In this document: positions 50,897-58,754 of the stretch, piece by piece
Numbering within the stretch: position 1 is the stretch's first letter
Layout: the number at the start of each line of letters is the position of its first letter
NCBI GenBank assembly: GCA_964547645.1
Contig: CAZJOM010000001.1
Location: forward strand, 68,419-132,418
Source of the DNA: SZUA-430 sp964547645
GTDB lineage: Bacteria > Pseudomonadota > Alphaproteobacteria > Micropepsales > Micropepsaceae
DNA length: 64,000 nt
Reading direction: 5' to 3'
The notes under the pieces: generated by a model
Database searches by the model: none
The model's input: only the letters and a program-made list of their open reading frames with translations
Told to the model about the DNA's origin: nothing
Made by a program: the position numbers and the translations under genes

Positions 50897-51940
50897 CTAA
50901 TCGCACTGAACCATTGTTGAGCTCCGCTTCGCAAGTCGCGTCACCGCCTCCGCGATCGCTCCTGGCGCGCCCGGCGGAAACGGCGATACGCAACTGACGT
51001 TGATCTCGCAAAGAACGAAGCGACCGCGCACCGCCGCCTCTACCGGCACACGATAGAGGAAGTCCGCGTCCCAGAGCGCCGGCAGATGAGCGGTGCCGAT
51101 GCTCAAAGTCCTTTGCAGCCCGGGCACCCACGACGTCTCCATCGCGCGGCGCAGGTCGGCAAAGGCAGGTGCATCGGCGTCGTGCATCGCCTTGGCCGAG
51201 TTCATGCCGAAGGCGCCGGCCTCGCGCCGCGGCCGCTGCTCCGCAAAGCCGATGACGCGATCGAGCGAGAGGTAGCAACGCACCATCCCCGCCGCGAGGT
51301 TGTCGTGGAAGGCCTGGTCGATGACCGCGCCGGCGCGCGCAATGACCTCGCGCACACGCACCGAGAGCGCGGCGCGATCGAGCAACTCCACGCGATCGTC
51401 GCCCGCGTGCTGCACGTTGAAACGCTCCCCGTCAGCGGCGACTCGCACCACACCCTGCCCGTCGTTGCCCCGCAAAGGCTTCAAGACGCGCACCGCCCCG
51501 TCAGCCAGTCGCGGCCAGAAGCGCGCCTCGAACGCTTCCACTGTCGCATATAGATCCGTGTCCGATCCCCACCCCAACCCGCGCGTTTGAAAGAGCACCG
51601 CCTTCGTTCCCATCAACGCGATAACGTCGGGATTCGCGCTGACCCACACGCCGCGCGCCGCGAGTTCGCGTAGAGCAGCGTCCACCACCGAACGATCGCG
51701 CCCGTCCGCCAACGGATTGATCCACACGAGCACACCTGCGAACGCGGCGAGCCGCGCCACGATCGCTTCCGCCGCGTCGTCAAACCAAACGACACCCTCT
51801 GCGGCAAACCCCGCCGCACGCAATGCCTCGACAACTGGAATAAGCCGAGCCTCATGCGCGACCGGTACATGTCGCGCGCTCGGGTCACCCCGCCACAACA
51901 CGGCAATCCGGGAATTCGAATGAAGAGAAATGTCGTCCAT
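50897..51940 (-). CDS. Cj0069-family ATP-grasp-like protein
   Basis: 347 residues. Starts with RIAVLWRGDPSAR; ATP-grasp features include MGTKAVLFQTRGLGWGSDT, VRVLKPLRGNDGQGVVRV and the metal-binding FVLCEINVSCVSPFPPGAP near the end. This is the Cj0069-type family, uncharacterised; ATP-grasp enzymes usually form amide or ester bonds. No partner gene is adjacent. Confidence 0.8.
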   Translation of the reverse strand: MDDISLHSNSRIAVLWRGDPSARHVPVAHEARLIPVVEALRAAGFAAEGVVWFDDAAEAIVARLAAFAGVLVWINPLADGRDRSVVDAALRELAARGVWVSANPDVIALMGTKAVLFQTRGLGWGSDTDLYATVEAFEARFWPRLADGAVRVLKPLRGNDGQGVVRVAADGERFNVQHAGDDRVELLDRAALSVRVREVIARAGAVIDQAFHDNLAAGMVRCYLSLDRVIGFAEQRPRREAGAFGMNSAKAMHDADAPAFADLRRAMETSWVPGLQRTLSIGTAHLPALWDADFLYRVPVEAAVRGRFVLCEINVSCVSPFPPGAPGAIAEAVTRLAKRSSTMVQCD

Positions 51941-52144
51941 GGCTCCATTCCCAAACAGGAATCAAGCGGCGCTTGGACGAAACATCGTCTAACCCCGGGC
52001 GTCCGCACGAGCCCGGTCGGACAAGGTTATATCGTTGTGTGCGCCTTGAGAAGTGCCCGAATCCGATTGGTTCGTCGCTGATTTTGTTAGCGCCACCTTA
52101 ACGCAGCGGGACGCAGACTAAGGCGCTCACTCTCGCGAGTTCGG

Positions 52145-52708
52145 ATGGCGACTGTTCGCAAACCCAGTTTCTGGCAGCGCCATGGCATGGCCGTTTTCGG
52201 CGGCGCGCTCGCTTTGGTCGTGGTACTTGTCGTGGCCGGCGCGCTGTGGCGGCGCCCCTCGGATGCGGCGCTGGTGCTGGCGACAAGCGGCGACTGCCTG
52301 CGCGTCTTTGACGACGACGCCTGCGCCGACATCGTCGCCAAAGCCGATGCCATCCACGCACGCACGGCACCACGCTTCCCGGAGCGGCGCCTCTGCGCCA
52401 TGATGTTCGGCGAAGGTTGCACCAGGGCGGCAAGCACCACCGGCGCCGCTGTCACTTACGTGCCTGAGATCGCAGTCATCCTCATGACGCGCGCGAAAGG
52501 CGATGAGCCGCCAACACTCCTGCCGCTCTATCTGGGCACGCCCCGAGCAAACGAAACCGTCGAAACCGGCCGACGCGTGTTCTACCGTGGCATCGCGGTC
52601 GGACAGTTCTATCAAAACCGTTTCGGCGGAGCGCAACTCTCGCGCGTGAACAACCCCTCGGGTGGGCCGCTATCATCGGCCGACGTCAGGCGCTTGCGGC
52701 GCGGCTGA
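52145..52708 (+). CDS. DUF1190-like membrane protein
   Basis: 187 residues, one N-terminal membrane segment (VFGGALALVVVLVVAGALW) and an exposed part with the DUF1190/YgiB pattern: GDCLRVFDDDACADIVAKA, then APRFPERRLCAMMFGEGCT. Four cysteines are arranged as in YgiB. Ends in a Gly/Ser-rich tail. Function unknown. Confidence 0.72.
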   Translation: MATVRKPSFWQRHGMAVFGGALALVVVLVVAGALWRRPSDAALVLATSGDCLRVFDDDACADIVAKADAIHARTAPRFPERRLCAMMFGEGCTRAASTTGAAVTYVPEIAVILMTRAKGDEPPTLLPLYLGTPRANETVETGRRVFYRGIAVGQFYQNRFGGAQLSRVNNPSGGPLSSADVRRLRRG

Positions 52709-52755
52709 TCCGAGCACGGCGCCACAATCTTCCTCTTCGCCCTATATTGCGACGC

Positions 52756-53403
52756 CTACCAGCGATACGACACCCCCACCCCGACGATCAGCGGATTGAT
52801 ATCGACGTCCGCACGCACAAGTCCGGCATCAGTGTCCAGCTTCACATCCGTATTGATCCAGACTTTTTTCACGTCGATGTTGATCGACCAGTGCTCATTG
52901 ATCGGAAAATCGACGCCTGCCTGCAAGGCAAAACCGAAGCTTGGCTTGAAGTGTGCCTTGTGGACGATCGGATCGGCGCCGTCGTGACCGAAGAATTCCG
53001 TGTAGTTGATGCCCGCGCCGATATAGGGACGGAAAACCGGATCGTCCGGTTGGAAATGATACTGCGCCGTCAATGTCGGCGGTAGCAGCCAAACCTCACC
53101 CAGATCGATGTTCGTAGGCTTGTGCGTGATCTGGTGCGGCGTGACGGCAAGAATGAGCTCCGCCGCCCAGTGCTTGTCGAAGAAATAGGTAAAGTCGAGC
53201 TCGGGCACGAACTGATCTTCGATATCGACGTTCCCGTGCAAAACCGTGACCGTCGCGTTCTCGTCCGGCAGCACCGCGAGCAACCGCCCGCGCACCATCC
53301 AAGGCCCTTGCGCGGCCGACGCCGCCTGGGGAACCGCCAACGCGGCAAAAGTTGCAGTCAATGCGCAGCTCAACGTGGCCGCGGCCAAAAAGCGATTGGT
53401 CAA
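52756..53403 (-). CDS. ompW: OmpW family outer-membrane protein
   Basis: 215 residues. Small eight-stranded barrel: signal peptide (NRFLAAATLSCALTATFAAL), GPWMVRGRLLAVLPDENAT, ELDFTYFFDKHWAAELILAV, LPPTLTAQYHFQPDDPVFRP, PYIGAGINYTEFF, ending VGVGVSYRW. I chose the TTG at 53403 because GGAG lies 8 bases before it; a TTG at 53421 is alternative. An FNR-type box lies upstream, as OmpW is oxygen-regulated in enterobacteria. Confidence 0.9.
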   Translation of the reverse strand: MTNRFLAAATLSCALTATFAALAVPQAASAAQGPWMVRGRLLAVLPDENATVTVLHGNVDIEDQFVPELDFTYFFDKHWAAELILAVTPHQITHKPTNIDLGEVWLLPPTLTAQYHFQPDDPVFRPYIGAGINYTEFFGHDGADPIVHKAHFKPSFGFALQAGVDFPINEHWSINIDVKKVWINTDVKLDTDAGLVRADVDINPLIVGVGVSYRW

Positions 53404-53473
53404 GGAAGATACTCCGGGCAAGAACGAAACAACGGACCCGCACCGTTGCTAGAGAATGCCCGCCGCAGCAGCG

Positions 53474-53487
53474 TTGACCTAGGTCAA
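53474..53487. promoter_or_regulatory. FNR/FixK-type box before ompW
   Basis: TTGACCTAGGTCAA, a perfect TTGAC-N4-GTCAA palindrome, between the ompW start and the nitroreductase stop. Its centre is about 77 bases before the chosen ompW start. Second site of this type in the window (the other is at 31821-31834). Confidence 0.7.
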
Positions 53488-53566
53488 CCGGTGACGCGCA
53501 ATCCTGCGACCGATTGCACAGGGCTCTTGCCCCCTGGCGCGCCCAGCGCCGGCATCTCGATCTCCC

Positions 53567-54244
53567 TCACTCTTCAAACCCCACAAACACCGCCGCCTCG
53601 TCGACAGACTTTCGCCGCGACACCACCGCGTTCGCCGGGAAACTGTCGTCCGGAAAGCCCATGGCGACACAGATCATGATCACCTGATCGTCGGGGATAC
53701 CGGCATGCTCGCGCACGACCGGCGCCTGCATGATACCCTGACTGTTGATCACGCAGCCCAAGCCCCGCGACCAAGCGGCGTTCACGAGCGCGTTCGTCAC
53801 TGCGCCACAATCGAACGGCCCGATATCGCCGCCGTGAATCGAACGGTCGTAGGTCACAACAACCGAAACCGGCGCATCAAATTGGCGGAACCCGCGCAAC
53901 ACCCAGTCCTTTCGCGCCGCCTGATCGTGCCGCTCGATCCCCATCGCGCCGAACAGCTGCTTGGCGATTTCGATCTGCCGCTCGCGATGAACACCCTCGT
54001 AGGCGCCATGCCCGCGCGACTCGCGCGAGTCCGGCACGCCCGCCAAATTGCGCTCCGTGTTGCCCTGGCGGATGCGGTTTAGCGCCTCGCCAGCCACAAC
54101 ATAGAAATTCCAGGGCTGAGTGTTAAGTGACGACGGAGCGCGCATCGCGAGCTCAATCACCTCGCGGATGAGTGCCTTCGGTACCGGCACGGGCCTGTAG
54201 CCGCGAATACTCCGCCGCCCCCGAACAACGTCATCGTAGTGCAT
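53567..54244 (-). CDS. Nitroreductase family protein
   Basis: 225 residues. FMN-binding motif GRRSIRGYRPVPVPKALI, substrate-side MRAPSSLNTQPWNFYVV and NALVNAAWSRGLGCVINSQG. The ATG at 54244 follows AAGGTGG. Reduces nitro compounds or quinones with NAD(P)H. 16 bases after the TauE/SafE gene, so probably one transcript. Confidence 0.92.
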   Translation of the reverse strand: MHYDDVVRGRRSIRGYRPVPVPKALIREVIELAMRAPSSLNTQPWNFYVVAGEALNRIRQGNTERNLAGVPDSRESRGHGAYEGVHRERQIEIAKQLFGAMGIERHDQAARKDWVLRGFRQFDAPVSVVVTYDRSIHGGDIGPFDCGAVTNALVNAAWSRGLGCVINSQGIMQAPVVREHAGIPDDQVIMICVAMGFPDDSFPANAVVSRRKSVDEAAVFVGFEE

Positions 54245-54260
54245 TTGCGAATTCCACCTT

Positions 54261-55007
54261 TCAATAGACCCCAATCAACTTGGCACCCGCGACCGTCAGG
54301 ACGACCGCCAGCGTGCGCTGGATAACGGTCGGCGAGAAACTGATCCCCGCCGTCGTCCCGACCAACCCGCCGGCCAGAACCGCGCCAGCGTATAACGGCA
54401 ACTCCGCCGGCAACGACTGAACGACGCTGAAATTGCCGGCCAGTCCTGTAATCGAATTGCACAGGATGAAGAGCGCGGCCACACCGGAGGCCTCGCGCAC
54501 ACTAGACCACGCAAAGAACATGAGGATCGGTGACAGAAAGATACCGCCGCCCGTTCCGGTAAGTCCCGAAAGCAAGCCGATGAACGCACCAACCGCAATC
54601 GCCAGCCAAACCGGCGGGTCGAGCTTGCGCTCGGTCGCTGCCGTCCCGCTGACCCAAATGAGCCGCGCCGCGCTGACCAACAAGACGCCGCCGACAAGCG
54701 GCTTGTAGTACGCTCCCGGCAGCTGGATCGTTCCGCCCAGAAACGCGAAAGGCAGCGACCCGATCAGAAACGGCCACAACGTCCGCCAACGAAACATCTG
54801 CGCGCCGACGTAGCGGTACGACCCGAGGCTCGCGACGAGGATATTGAGCGCCAATGCCGTGGGCCGCATGACGCCCGGCGCCACCCCGAACAGCGCCATC
54901 AGCGCCAGATAGGCCGACGCGCCGCCGTGGCCGACGGAACTGTACAGCACCGCCCCCACGAACATACAGGCGGCAAGCAACAGCTCCAGATTGACACTCT
55001 CTAACAT
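54261..55007 (-). CDS. TauE/SafE family sulfite/sulfonate exporter
   Basis: 248 residues, about eight membrane segments. Family motifs LYSSVGHGGASAYLALMALF and GLLSGLTGTGGGIFLSPIL, each half carrying the GxGGG-type loop. Exports sulfite or organosulfonates in characterised members; the substrate here is not shown. Confidence 0.9.
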   Translation of the reverse strand: MLESVNLELLLAACMFVGAVLYSSVGHGGASAYLALMALFGVAPGVMRPTALALNILVASLGSYRYVGAQMFRWRTLWPFLIGSLPFAFLGGTIQLPGAYYKPLVGGVLLVSAARLIWVSGTAATERKLDPPVWLAIAVGAFIGLLSGLTGTGGGIFLSPILMFFAWSSVREASGVAALFILCNSITGLAGNFSVVQSLPAELPLYAGAVLAGGLVGTTAGISFSPTVIQRTLAVVLTVAGAKLIGVY

Positions 55008-55085
55008 TTCCCACCCGCCTCACAACGGTGCCAAGTTCGCACAATCGTCACAATCGCGCACCACCTCTTGTCCGCAACCCGGGAG

Positions 55086-55340
55086 ATGACTTTGACGCAA
55101 ACGGTTTGGAGTAAACCGTGGTACCGCTCGCGCGGCATTTGGGGCGCGATCCTAGGCGCGGGCGGCACGATCTACGGCCTGTGGGCGACAGTGCTGCCCT
55201 GCGGTCAGGAGCAAACCATTCACAACTTCGCTTCCGCCGCCGTAACCATGTACGGCGCATACCTGGCATTCGTCGGGCGCACCTCAGCTTCGCAACCTAT
55301 CCACATCTTTTGGCGCCGCAGGGTAGAAGTCCCCGACTGA
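55086..55340 (+). CDS. Small membrane protein, holin-like texture
   Basis: 84 residues: WSKPWYRSRGIWGAILGAGG starts a first membrane segment, and IHNFASAAVTMYGAYLAFVG a second. The KPWYRSRGIWGA pattern recalls small phage-type holin/lysis-associated proteins, but no phage genes surround it. I chose ATG at 55086; TTG at 55068 is possible. One Cys. Low-information protein. Confidence 0.6.
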   Translation: MTLTQTVWSKPWYRSRGIWGAILGAGGTIYGLWATVLPCGQEQTIHNFASAAVTMYGAYLAFVGRTSASQPIHIFWRRRVEVPD

Positions 55341-55464
55341 TCAAGCAGCAGTTGTCTTTCCTGCAAATGCGCCATGCTTTGCGAGCGGGACCAGGCGTGG
55401 TGTCCCTGGTTTCTCCATCAAGCGTTGTGGTGCATGCCTGCAACGCCCCCGGCGCGTATCGCGG

Positions 55465-55493
55465 TTGTCAAACAGCTGTCGCAAGCCTGTCAT
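55465..55493 (+). promoter_or_regulatory. Pho box with three half-sites
   Basis: TTGTCAA-ACAG-CTGTCGC, then AAGC-CTGTCAT: three 7-bp direct repeats at 11-bp spacing (starts 55465, 55476, 55487). PhoB boxes are CTGTCAT repeats with 4-bp spacers. It ends 52 bases before the start of the phosphate-type porin, a fitting target. Confidence 0.75.
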
Positions 55494-55544
55494 ACTCCGG
55501 CGAGAAGGTGCCCGGCGAAAGTTGAAAACAAAGGGGTACTGCTG

Positions 55545-57134
55545 ATGAATAGAACGCTGTGGCTCGCTTCCACGATGCTCGTGGCTGCCGGCATGGTTGC
55601 CACGCCGGCCCTCGCGGGCGGCAAGACAAAGGATCAATCGCGCGACCAAGAAATCCAAGAACTGAAAGCGCGCTTGGACCGCCTGGAGCGCGAATCCGAA
55701 GACGAGAAAATTCAGACCGGCTCGCGCCTGAACAAGGTCGAACAAACGCAAGAAGCCGTGCAGTGGTCCTTCAACGACGGCCGCCCCACCATCCGCTCCG
55801 GCGACGGCCGCTTCGAAATGAGCTTCCGCGGCCGCGTGCAGCTCGACTGGGCGAACTTCATGCAAGATCAAAACGACTTCGGCGCAGGCTACGGCGCGGT
55901 TGGAAGCTGTGCTGCGAGCAACACTCTCTGTGACCTGGGGTCCGGCGCCGTGTTCCGTCGCGTTCGTTTCGGCGTTGAAGGCAAGTTCTTCAGAGACTTC
56001 ATCTACGAGCTTCGTTTCGATTTCGGCGGCTCCGAAGTTGAGGGCAACGGCACCATCAACATTGCGCGGGTAGGCTACGTCGGCATTCCCGGCCTTCGCA
56101 TCCAAGGCGGTGCTTTGCAGCCGATCATGACAATGTACGACTCGACCTCCTCCGCCGAACTCACCACGATGGAGCGCGCGGCTGTTATCACGACGGTCGT
56201 TGGCCCCTTCGGCGGCGACAACTCTCGCCGCGGCCTCGAAGTGACCTACCAGAAGGAGGGTCTCTTCTATGACGGCGACAATTTCATGATCTCGACTGCC
56301 TACACAGGCGCTCGCACCACCAACCTAGGCGGTGGCAACTCCGGCGCACACGGCCCGACGGGCGGCGTCGATGACGAAGGCACTCAACTCCTCGGCCGTC
56401 TCGCATATCGCCTTTGGTCCGACGGTGAGTCGAACGTGCAGGTCGGCGCAACCGGATCCAAGATCCTCTCGCTGCAGGGAATTGCGCCCGGCGCGGATCG
56501 CACGATCACCTTCCAAGAACGACCGGAAATTCGAGTGACCGGCGAACGCTTTGTGGGGACCGGCGCCATTCCGGCAACGGGCGGATCACTCTACGGCTTC
56601 GAAGCCGGGATGAACTTCAAGAACTTCTACCTCGCCGGCGAATGGTACAAGTGGGAAGTCGAACGCGATATCACGACGGTCGGCGGCAACAACCCGGAAT
56701 TCTCGGGTTGGTACGTCGAAGGCGAGTGGATACTGACCGGAGAGAACAAGCGGTACGTCGCTTCGGGGACGAACAACAACATCGGCGTGTTCCGCGGCCC
56801 ATCGATCGCAGCGCCATGGTCGCTTGGCGGCGGCTTGGGCGCTTGGGCGCTCACCGCGCGCTACAGCAATCTGGACCTGAACTGGCGACAAGGCGACGTT
56901 TCACTGGCGTGCACGCAGTTCGCGGCCTGTATCCGCGGCGGCGAACAGAGCATCGTGAACCTAGGCGTCACTTGGTACATGAACGCAAACCTTAAGATGA
57001 TGGCCGAATACGCAATGGTAGACATCAGCCGCCGCGGCTACGGTGCTGACAACCTTGCCACACCAACGGTCATCGAAAACGACTTGGACGCGAATTTCGA
57101 CGTCATCCAAGGCCGAATGATGTTCACATTCTAA
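55545..57134 (+). CDS. Phosphate-selective porin (OprO/OprP type), copy 1
   Basis: 529 residues. Signal peptide (MLVAAGMVATPALAGG), a coiled-coil segment (QEIQELKARLDRLERESED), then a 16-stranded OprP-type barrel with DGRFEMSFRGRVQLDWANF, RRVRFGVEGKFFRDFIYELR, RGLEVTYQKEGLFYDGDN and ending GRMMFTF. SD AAGGGG. The Pho box upstream fits phosphate-starvation induction. A paralogue follows at 57246. Confidence 0.9.
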   Translation: MNRTLWLASTMLVAAGMVATPALAGGKTKDQSRDQEIQELKARLDRLERESEDEKIQTGSRLNKVEQTQEAVQWSFNDGRPTIRSGDGRFEMSFRGRVQLDWANFMQDQNDFGAGYGAVGSCAASNTLCDLGSGAVFRRVRFGVEGKFFRDFIYELRFDFGGSEVEGNGTINIARVGYVGIPGLRIQGGALQPIMTMYDSTSSAELTTMERAAVITTVVGPFGGDNSRRGLEVTYQKEGLFYDGDNFMISTAYTGARTTNLGGGNSGAHGPTGGVDDEGTQLLGRLAYRLWSDGESNVQVGATGSKILSLQGIAPGADRTITFQERPEIRVTGERFVGTGAIPATGGSLYGFEAGMNFKNFYLAGEWYKWEVERDITTVGGNNPEFSGWYVEGEWILTGENKRYVASGTNNNIGVFRGPSIAAPWSLGGGLGAWALTARYSNLDLNWRQGDVSLACTQFAACIRGGEQSIVNLGVTWYMNANLKMMAEYAMVDISRRGYGADNLATPTVIENDLDANFDVIQGRMMFTF

Positions 57135-57160
57135 GACGCAGCGTCTTGAACAAACCTGAG

Positions 57161-57188
57161 CGGCTTCCGCGCCACACCGCGGGAGCCG
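57161..57188 (+). terminator. Hairpin between the two porins
   Basis: CGGCTTCCGCG and CGCGGGAGCCG pair with one wobble around a 6-base loop, 27 bases after the first porin stop. A smaller AAGACG-CAG-CGTCTT hairpin precedes it. No strong T tail, so it may attenuate rather than end transcription. Confidence 0.5.
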
Positions 57189-57245
57189 TTCGCATTTAGA
57201 ATCCTTGCGTGTGATTCGCCTCCAGCGAGTCTCCGGGGGATCGTC

Positions 57246-58754
57246 ATGCGCACCGCACTCTGCCTTCTCGCCGTCGCCGTTCTTACCGCTGCGGCGCATG
57301 CCGAAACAAAGGAAGAGAAACGCGACCGCGAAATTCAAGACCTGAAAGCCCGCCTCGAGCGTCTGGAGCGCGAGGCCGAAGACGAGAAGATCGTCGCCGG
57401 CTCGCGCCTGAAGAAGGTTGAAGAGACGCAAGACGCCGTGCAGTGGTCGTTCAACGATGCCCGCCCCACTGTGCGCTCGGGTGATGGCCGCTTCGAGCTC
57501 TCGCTGCGCAGCCTCGTGCAACTCGATACCGCCGCTTACATCCAAGACCAATCCGACCTGGGCGCCGGCCACGCCTGCCCAGGCACGCCGCTCTGCGACC
57601 TCGGCTCAGGTGCCCTGTTCCGTCGCGTGCGCTTCGGCGTCGAAGGCAAGTTCTTCCGCGAGTTCGTCTACGAAATCCGCTTCGAGTTCGGCGGGTCAGA
57701 CATCGAAGGCTCAGGCACCATCAACCTAGCCCGCATCGGATATGTCGGCGTGCCGGGCCTGCGCGTCCATCTGGGCGCCATCCAGCCGATCATGACGCTC
57801 TATGACGCCACGTCGTCGGGCGAACTAACGACCATGGAACGCCCCGGCGTCATCACCGTGATCACCCAGGCGTTCGGCGGCGAAGACGGCCGGCGCGGCC
57901 TCGAAGCAACGTATCAACGCGAAAACCTACTGACCGACGGCGACAACTTCATGTTCTCCGCCGCCCTCACCGGCGACCGCGTGGCAACAAACGGCTGCGG
58001 CCACTCCGGCAGCCCGTCCGGCTGCCCCGCCGGCGCTGACGACGAACGCACGCAACTGCTTGGCCGCCTCGCCTATCGCCTCTGGTCCGACGGCACCTCG
58101 AACGTCCAGATCGGCGGCACCGCCGCAACCATCCTGTCCCTGCAAGGCACGAACCCCGGAGTCGACCGCACGCTGACCCTGCGCGAGCGTCCCGAAGTGC
58201 GCGTCAGCGGCGACCGCTTCGTCGACACCGGCCCCATCCCGGCCGAGGGCGGAACACTCGCCGGTTTCGAAGCCGGCATGAACTTCCAAAACCTCTACCT
58301 CGCTGCCGAGTACTACGCCTGGGACGTCGAGCGCGACGTCTCTTCCATCGCCGGTGCCGACCCACGCTTCTCCGGCTGGTACGTCGAAGGCGAGTGGATA
58401 TTCACCGGCGAGAACAAGCGCTACGTCGCCGCCGGCACGAACAACAACGTCGCCGTCTGGCGCGGCCCGGCCAGCACCTCCAGTGCCGGCGCCTGGTCGC
58501 TCACCGCCCGCTACAGCGACCTGAATCTGAACTGGCGCGAAGGCGCGGCTGGTGCGCCGTGCACGCAGTTCCTGCAATGCATCCGCGGCGGCGAGCAGAA
58601 AGTCACAAACATCGGCGTCACCTGGTACCTGAACGCGAACCTGAAGATGATGGGCGAGTACGCGATGGTCGACGTCGACCGCCAGGGCTATGCCGGCGAA
58701 AACCTCAACGCCGAGTTCGACATCGTTCAAGGCCGCATGCAGTTCGGCTTCTAA
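57246..58754 (+). CDS. Phosphate-selective porin (OprO/OprP type), copy 2
   Basis: 502 residues. Same architecture as the first porin: signal peptide, coiled coil (REIQDLKARLERLEREAEDE) and barrel (SGDGRFELSLRSLVQLDTAA, RRVRFGVEGKFFREFVYEIR), ending GRMQFGF. About half the residues appear identical to copy 1; codon usage is more GC/C-ending. SD GGGGG. No Pho box of its own is visible; it may be read through from copy 1. The stop overlaps the recJ stop by 4 bases. Confidence 0.9.
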   Translation: MRTALCLLAVAVLTAAAHAETKEEKRDREIQDLKARLERLEREAEDEKIVAGSRLKKVEETQDAVQWSFNDARPTVRSGDGRFELSLRSLVQLDTAAYIQDQSDLGAGHACPGTPLCDLGSGALFRRVRFGVEGKFFREFVYEIRFEFGGSDIEGSGTINLARIGYVGVPGLRVHLGAIQPIMTLYDATSSGELTTMERPGVITVITQAFGGEDGRRGLEATYQRENLLTDGDNFMFSAALTGDRVATNGCGHSGSPSGCPAGADDERTQLLGRLAYRLWSDGTSNVQIGGTAATILSLQGTNPGVDRTLTLRERPEVRVSGDRFVDTGPIPAEGGTLAGFEAGMNFQNLYLAAEYYAWDVERDVSSIAGADPRFSGWYVEGEWIFTGENKRYVAAGTNNNVAVWRGPASTSSAGAWSLTARYSDLNLNWREGAAGAPCTQFLQCIRGGEQKVTNIGVTWYLNANLKMMGEYAMVDVDRQGYAGENLNAEFDIVQGRMQFGF

